Shown here piece by piece: positions 59,636 to 64,000 of a stretch of DNA of 64,000 nucleotides. Within the stretch, counting starts at the first letter, position 1. Every line of letters begins with the position of its first letter. Origin of the DNA: Bermanella sp. WJH001 (lineage in GTDB: Bacteria > Pseudomonadota > Gammaproteobacteria > Pseudomonadales > Oceanobacteraceae); the NCBI RefSeq assembly GCF_030070105.1, contig NZ_JASJOO010000002.1:1116001-1180000 (forward strand), read 5' to 3'. The notes under the pieces are model-generated. The model saw only the letters and a program-made list of their open reading frames with translations. It ran no database searches and was not told where the DNA came from. The position numbers were made by a program, and so were the translations under genes.

Positions 59636-60073
59636 CTAAACGCCTATGTCTTCATTCCATAACTCAGGCTTTTGCTCAATAAAATCAGTCATCAATTGAA
59701 TACAGGTTTCATCTTGCAGCACCTCAAGTTCAACGCCCTTGCTGGCCAACCAGGCCTCTTCACCCATGAACGTTTTATTTTCGGCGATCACGACTTTAGG
59801 AATACCATATAAGGCAATGGCACCCGAGCACATTGAGCATGGGCTAAGCGTGGTGTAAATCACCGATTCTTGATAAACCTTGGCACTTTGGCGCCCTGCG
59901 TTTTCTAAGGCATCCATTTCACCGTGAAGTACACAACTGCCTTTTTGAATACGTCGATTATGCCCACGACCAATTATTCTTCCTTTATGCACAAGTACAG
60001 AGCCAATCGGTATCCCACCTTCTTGCATTCCTAGCTTGGCTTCTTCAATGGCGGCCTGCATAAATTTATCCAT
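59636..60073 (-). CDS. Fungal (Fcy1)-type cytosine deaminase-like protein
   Basis: A 145-residue zinc deaminase of the cytidine-deaminase superfamily. Zinc ligands are H50 with catalytic E52 in LHGEMDALENAGR, and C79 and C82 in LSPCSMC. Its spacing (29 residues from His to first Cys), the LHGE, TTLSPC and GAIALYGIPKVV segments and the terminal KPELWNEDIGV resemble yeast Fcy1, which hydrolyses cytosine to uracil; the E. coli CodA enzyme is an unrelated amidohydrolase. It is 2 bases after the VWA gene and co-transcribed with it. Whether it acts on cytosine or another base is not shown. Confidence 0.8.
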   Translation of the reverse strand: MDKFMQAAIEEAKLGMQEGGIPIGSVLVHKGRIIGRGHNRRIQKGSCVLHGEMDALENAGRQSAKVYQESVIYTTLSPCSMCSGAIALYGIPKVVIAENKTFMGEEAWLASKGVELEVLQDETCIQLMTDFIEQKPELWNEDIGV

Positions 60074-60075
60074 AT

Positions 60076-62784
60076 TTACTCTTTTTTATCTTCGTCAATA
60101 AGGGCATCCACATCTATATCATCTAGCTCGCTTTCTAAATTAGCAAGCGCTGCATCGATGGAATTATCATCTTCTTCCTCCATCTCGGGCTCTGTTTGAG
60201 CATCGCTTTCATTAGAAAGATCAAACTCAGCCATTGACTCCTCAGCGGCCAAATCTTCGCCGCTAATCTCACTTTGATCGTCACTAATTGTTTCATCAAG
60301 TTGAGGAATATTTTCCTCATCTTCATCTGTTAGACCATCTAATACGCTGTCCAACTCATCAATTGCACTGGCCGTTTCATCAATCGTGCTGTCATCTGCT
60401 TGTGGGTTATTATCCACATCAAAATTCTCATCAAAATCAGGGATATCATCTGCAACTGGTTGCGCACTCACCTCAGGCTCTGGCTCGTCCATTCCCATAT
60501 CATCTAAGTCATCCAACCCGTCTAGATCATCTGAGGCACTGGTGTCTTGAGACTCATCTTCGCTGCCCATGTTAATGGCCATTTCATCATCATCGTCTCC
60601 ACTTAGATCAAAGTCTTCATCAAAGTCTTCATCATCTAAACCATCATTTAATGCCACATCTGGTTTATCTAAACTTTCTTTTGGTGCATCGTTTTGAGTA
60701 CTCGCTAATTTTTTGTTCATAATTTTACGATAAACAAAAAAGCCACCCACACCGAACAATAAAACCCCTATCGGTATGGCCGCATATAACCAGTAAGGTA
60801 TGGGCTCTAATACTTCTTCAGGCTCGTCAGCAACCGCTTGCTCTACTGGCGCTTCTTCTGGCGCTTCTTCTGCCGCTTTTTCTTGCTCAGCTTGTTCTTG
60901 CGATTTCATTTTATCTTCTAAGTTGGGCATCACAGGCTCTTGCACCTCTGGTGATACCTCTTCTACTGGTGGCTCTTCTTGCGCAACAGGTGTTACTTCT
61001 TCTATTGGTTTTTCTTCTAACTTCTCGGCCTGTTTAGGCGCTTCTTCTGTTTTAACGGCTTCTTCACTTTGAGTTAAATACTCATGGGTAAAATCAGCCG
61101 GAATCGGAAACATTAATTTAATGGGGTCAGGCTTAACTCGAAACTCTTGATTTTCACCAAGGCTGCCTTTTATGTTCATCGTGATTTCATATTCACCAGG
61201 GCCTTTATCGGGGGAAATAACCGCCTCCCAAACACCCTCTTCAACCCAAGGCATAGCCTGAATAATTGATGATTGATCAGGGCCTTTTAATTTTGCAATC
61301 ACTCTTGTTTTGGCAACTTCAACATCTGCCACCTGGGGAATAACACGCACAGAATAGGATTGATTTTTACCCGACTCGGTTTTTCTGATTTCAAAACCAA
61401 TGGGCTGGCGCACTTGTATATAATCTTTGCGCATTCGCTTGAAGGTTTTACCATCTACTTCAATTTTCAGTTCGTACTGACCTTCTTTCGATAAGCGAGA
61501 AATACTTTCTTTATATCGCCCGTCTTTTGGAAGGTTGTCAGGATCACTAATGACTTTAGTGCCACTTCGACCTGACTCTGCGGTCATGGTCATTTCGAAG
61601 GTCATTAATTTTAAAAAGTCAGGGTTATTTATGACCTTGCCGTCTTCATGTAAGTAGACTTCAAAATCAACTTGCTGACCTGGAAATAATGAATTTGGTA
61701 AGTTCTGAATTTCCATTTTCAAATCACTGACCACTGTCACACGGTTATCAGGATCTAAATCGGCTTCTATTTTCCAGGTACCCGCTTCTGGTTGGGTAAT
61801 TGTCACTAAATCATAAACTGACTCACCAAACCAACGGGCGTTTTCTATGGATTTAATTTGACTGATTACAACACCTGATGGCGACGTTAATTGTAATGCT
61901 GGCGTGCCTTTTTTACGAAAAACAAGCGCGGTGAACTCCTCAACACTTGTATCGATATCAAAGGTATTATCATTTGATAATGGTACTTGCTCGGCAACTT
62001 CTGGTGCTGCTTTTTCAAAGGCTTTTAAGAATGCTTTTACCAACTCTTCAGGGGAGTTAACAATTACACTGCTACCATCAGTTTCTAATGCGAGCTTATC
62101 AAGCAACACTTTATCCGCATTATTGGATAACCCTATGCTGTGAATTTTGACGCCCAAATCTTTATATTGTTTTAGGATTTCAGTAATGATTCGCTGACGT
62201 TCAGCTGCATTTTTTGTTTGCTGTTGTGGGTCATTGTCGGCGGCAATATCAACCAAACCATCGGTAAGTAAGATAGTATGTTGTTCATATTCACCATCGC
62301 GCTCAAATTGCCAAGTAGCCTGCTCCATGGCCTGACCAATATTGGTTCTTAAACCATATGAATTAATTTCTTTGGCGCTTTGTTTTGCGTTTTCTCGCCA
62401 TTTCGCATCCACTGTGGCCGGCGGTATTAACATGTTTACCCATTGCCCAAAGGTCCATACCCCTGCTCTTGCGCCTTGTGGAATCATTTCGACGATTAAA
62501 TTTAATGCAGGTATGCGTAGGTTATCGGGGTCATTTTGTTTCATCGAGCCTGATATATCGATAATGACCCTAACATCGGTAGCTTTACTGGTAGGTATAA
62601 TGGTGCTTTGAGCATTTTCGGGCAGACTCAAACCATCAATTGAATTAGGCGGCGTAATCGCCCCAATTTGTGATGGGGCTTCACTTGCCGGCGTGATTTC
62701 ATCAGCGGCTAAAACAGATGGGCTCAGTACGAAACTTAAGATAAAACCGACAATCATCAATGGCTTTTTAATTTGGTAAATCAT
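60076..62784 (-). CDS. VWA-domain membrane protein with long acidic cytosolic tail
   Basis: A 902-residue protein: signal peptide (MIYQIKKPLMIVGFILSFVLS), VWA domain (about 68-255) with an intact MIDAS DISGSM and TDGLVD, an Ig-like region to about 560, a Pro/Glu-rich linker, one membrane helix at about 662-685 (YWLYAAIPIGVLLFGVGG) and then a tail of about 205 residues in which 84 are Asp or Glu. The outside therefore holds the VWA part and the inside an acidic domain. It is 2 bases before the deaminase gene and 48 bases after the YLATT-like gene. I do not know the family's function. Confidence 0.8.
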   Translation of the reverse strand: MIYQIKKPLMIVGFILSFVLSPSVLAADEITPASEAPSQIGAITPPNSIDGLSLPENAQSTIIPTSKATDVRVIIDISGSMKQNDPDNLRIPALNLIVEMIPQGARAGVWTFGQWVNMLIPPATVDAKWRENAKQSAKEINSYGLRTNIGQAMEQATWQFERDGEYEQHTILLTDGLVDIAADNDPQQQTKNAAERQRIITEILKQYKDLGVKIHSIGLSNNADKVLLDKLALETDGSSVIVNSPEELVKAFLKAFEKAAPEVAEQVPLSNDNTFDIDTSVEEFTALVFRKKGTPALQLTSPSGVVISQIKSIENARWFGESVYDLVTITQPEAGTWKIEADLDPDNRVTVVSDLKMEIQNLPNSLFPGQQVDFEVYLHEDGKVINNPDFLKLMTFEMTMTAESGRSGTKVISDPDNLPKDGRYKESISRLSKEGQYELKIEVDGKTFKRMRKDYIQVRQPIGFEIRKTESGKNQSYSVRVIPQVADVEVAKTRVIAKLKGPDQSSIIQAMPWVEEGVWEAVISPDKGPGEYEITMNIKGSLGENQEFRVKPDPIKLMFPIPADFTHEYLTQSEEAVKTEEAPKQAEKLEEKPIEEVTPVAQEEPPVEEVSPEVQEPVMPNLEDKMKSQEQAEQEKAAEEAPEEAPVEQAVADEPEEVLEPIPYWLYAAIPIGVLLFGVGGFFVYRKIMNKKLASTQNDAPKESLDKPDVALNDGLDDEDFDEDFDLSGDDDDEMAINMGSEDESQDTSASDDLDGLDDLDDMGMDEPEPEVSAQPVADDIPDFDENFDVDNNPQADDSTIDETASAIDELDSVLDGLTDEDEENIPQLDETISDDQSEISGEDLAAEESMAEFDLSNESDAQTEPEMEEEDDNSIDAALANLESELDDIDVDALIDEDKKE

Positions 62785-62832
62785 TGTCGGCTATCCTAAA
62801 TACAAGTCCTTGGTGTCATTGTGGCAACCAAA

Positions 62833-63504
62833 TTACATTTGGCTCTCCAACACACGACGACCTTTTTCAGTGATGTGCCAGCGCACACCATTTTTACCAC
62901 TGACCTTGCCAGCCAAGCTGCGAGAAACCAATACACTTAAGGTTTGCAACATGGTCGCTTCATCATTGTTAGATTCACGACATAAACCAGCAAGTGATCT
63001 AAATATGTATCGGCCAGTTGATAACATTTTTAAGGCCTTAGAGCTGGTGACATCTAAATCTTCACTGTAATCAATGATGGCAGGCTCTTCATCTGGCTCC
63101 AGATCTTGCTCTGTTTCAGTGTCGATTAAAGGCAATAATTCATTTTTAATAATCCGTAAATCATGGTGCACACTGTCCGACTGCTCTTTAGCATGTCGAG
63201 CGGCATCCAAAATACGATCTGACATATTGGTGATAAAGAATCGACTAGCAATGGATGAGATCAGACAAAAACCCGTAAAGATCAACAATCTCGATGGGTC
63301 TCCTTGGGTTTCCAGAATTAATTCACTATTTACCAAGTCTAAAATCACCGGTACTAAAAACGCAGCGCCAATGCCCACCACTAGACAACGCGGTAAACTG
63401 GTGGCGTCAGGATCATGGTCGCCATACATGTAGTAGTTAACAAGGCCGCCAAAAATGCCTGCAAGCAGCATTACAGTTGCCAATATAAAAATATGATTAG
63501 CCAT
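62833..63504 (-). CDS. YLATT-like three-helix membrane protein with winged-helix C-terminus
   Basis: A 223-residue protein with three membrane helices (about 5-25, 42-62 and 72-90) and a cytosolic C-terminal half. PRCLVVGIGAAFLVPVILDLVN resembles the YEATS-like-associating three-TM (YLATT) family linked to bacterial conflict systems; this is by recall and not certain. The last 60 residues (TLSVLVSRSLAGKVSGKNGVRW) look like a winged helix. A 20-bp palindrome precedes the start. It is the first gene of the operon with the VWA protein and the deaminase. Confidence 0.55.
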   Translation of the reverse strand: MANHIFILATVMLLAGIFGGLVNYYMYGDHDPDATSLPRCLVVGIGAAFLVPVILDLVNSELILETQGDPSRLLIFTGFCLISSIASRFFITNMSDRILDAARHAKEQSDSVHHDLRIIKNELLPLIDTETEQDLEPDEEPAIIDYSEDLDVTSSKALKMLSTGRYIFRSLAGLCRESNNDEATMLQTLSVLVSRSLAGKVSGKNGVRWHITEKGRRVLESQM

Positions 63505-63518
63505 TTCTACCTCTCATC

Positions 63519-63538
63519 CATTAGAGCTGGCTCTAATG
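63519..63538 (-). promoter_or_regulatory. 20-bp palindrome upstream of the YLATT-like operon
   Basis: CATTAGAGC (63519-63527), TG and GCTCTAATG (63530-63538) form a perfect 9-bp-arm palindrome with a 2-base centre. It lies 15 bases before the ATG at 63504, in the leader or promoter, which is where a repressor would bind. Confidence 0.5.
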
Positions 63539-63775
63539 ATTTAACAGCCCAGTTAGCGCTCAAATAAAAGCCTAATGCTGGGATTCTCCTATCACTGTGT
63601 TTCTTACAGTACTGCTAAACCTGTATCCCTTTTATAAACCTAGACGGATTTTTCAAATGCGCAAAAAAACAATAGCTTATAGATGTTTACCTCCCCATAG
63701 ACAGTTACCGCCAATTTAATTATTCGTTTTCATGCATTGAGCTGATCAAAACCTGTAGATATCACAAGTTAATCG

Positions 63776-63781
63776 CTATAA
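63776..63781 (+). promoter_or_regulatory. -10 box of the DUF416 gene
   Basis: A perfect TATAAT lies 26 bases before the ATG at 63808; the base 17 upstream (TGTAGA) is a poor -35. It would give a leader of about 20 bases. Confidence 0.35.
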
Positions 63782-63807
63782 TCAGGCACAGTCGAAATGG
63801 AGTATGT

Positions 63808-64000
63808 ATGGATTTTTCAGTTTTAAATCATTGGCAACAACTGGCCTTTTGCGCGTCCTTATGTGAACGCAGCATGCCCAATTTTCAATTATTTTGTGAA
63901 ATTGAAAACAAAGACAGCGACTTTAGACAAGCACGAAAAATCCTAAATAAAGTATGGGAATTCTTACGCGGTCAGCTTACCAGTCTTAAAAACATGGAAA
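63808..64000 (+). CDS. yjaG: DUF416 (YjaG-like) protein, 3' end outside window
   Basis: The first 64 codons of a gene that runs past the window edge. The product starts MDFSVLNHWQQLAFCASLCERSMPNF and includes WQQLAFCASLCER, which matches the start of YjaG/DUF416 proteins (WQHVTFMACLCERMYPN in E. coli). GGAG precedes the ATG by 6 bases. Function of the family is unknown. Confidence 0.85.
   Translation, partial: MDFSVLNHWQQLAFCASLCERSMPNFQLFCEIENKDSDFRQARKILNKVWEFLRGQLTSLKNME

Larger units (their letters stand above)
63505..63807. other. Intergenic region between YLATT-like gene and DUF416 gene
   Basis: This 303-base gap contains no open reading frame I would call. It includes the palindrome at 63519-63538 and, for the plus-strand gene, the TATAAT at 63776-63781. 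I see no tRNA, sRNA or strong terminator. Confidence 0.7.

Noticed and set aside
60800..61072. 90-residue Ser/Thr-rich plus-strand frame
   Set aside because: Antisense of the Glu-rich linker of the VWA gene; low complexity and no ribosome site.
1..64000. tRNA, rRNA, CRISPR, insertion sequence or prophage
   Set aside because: Gaps between genes are short and none shows clover-leaf, spacer-repeat or transposase features; base composition looks even throughout.

Overview
The window reads as ordinary chromosome of a Gram-negative gammaproteobacterium, with moderate GC, AT-rich intergenic gaps and almost no non-coding space. Outer-membrane proteins (MlaA, a general porin), RdgC, HrpA, PepN, YeaC and DUF416 proteins, a rhombosortase and a FabH2-type ketoacyl synthase all point to a marine, Oceanospirillales- or Marinobacter-like heterotroph. 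That placement is inferred from gene content, not from a marker gene. No rRNA, tRNA, CRISPR array, insertion sequence, prophage or clear pseudogene was seen.

Layout. 1-2169: end of rimK, an AstE-like deacylase, a short MscS channel and a RimB-type aspartic protease. 2196-8621: acyl-CoA dehydrogenase, PlsC, an AraC-MGMT fusion, a response regulator/CheC/PAS trio, DgkA and two membrane proteins. 8668-15826: FadI-like thiolase, a pseudouridine synthase and an MMPL/YCF48/DUF1329 envelope cluster. 15994-26089: PepN, DUF2797, YeaC, a GlpG-like rhomboid, a PPP-type phosphatase, NAD kinase, DUF1853, an outer-membrane protein, rhombosortase and RdgC. 26350-36050: small enzymes (TapT, RluA-type, thioesterase, two alpha/beta hydrolases, TraB/GumN, SixA, GpsA), a STAS/RR-PP2C partner-switch pair, a PilZ protein and MlaA. 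36175-41124: porin, a bufferin-type copper-peptide operon and FabH2. 41346-48201: HrpA, FadD and a monoacylglycerol-lipase-like hydrolase. 48274-57212: a nine-gene ExbB/ExbD/ExbD/TonB-like/TPR envelope machine. 57426-63504: CoxE/MoxR pair, a fungal-type cytosine deaminase, a VWA protein with a long acidic tail and a YLATT-like membrane protein. The window ends inside a DUF416 (YjaG) gene.

The systems most worth attention are these. (1) The operon at 39852-37368 encodes a secreted peptide with eight EGKCG cysteines plus its DUF692 maturase, DUF2063 partner and DoxX protein, preceded by a perfect 9-bp-arm palindrome next to a TATAAT box. (2) The tightly overlapped proton-motor/TPR cluster has one TolQ-like, two TolR-like and one AgmX/PglI-type protein, the gene complement of the Myxococcus Agl/Glt machinery. 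(3) The three-gene YLATT-like/VWA/cytosine-deaminase operon has a palindrome at its head. Sites of interest include tandem PhoB-like boxes before the porin, a perfect CRP-type site before the PilZ gene, and palindromes before fadD and fabH2. Fatty-acid functions (acyl-CoA dehydrogenase, FadI, FadD, FabH2, thioesterase, lipases) recur, suggesting a lipid- or alkane-using lifestyle.
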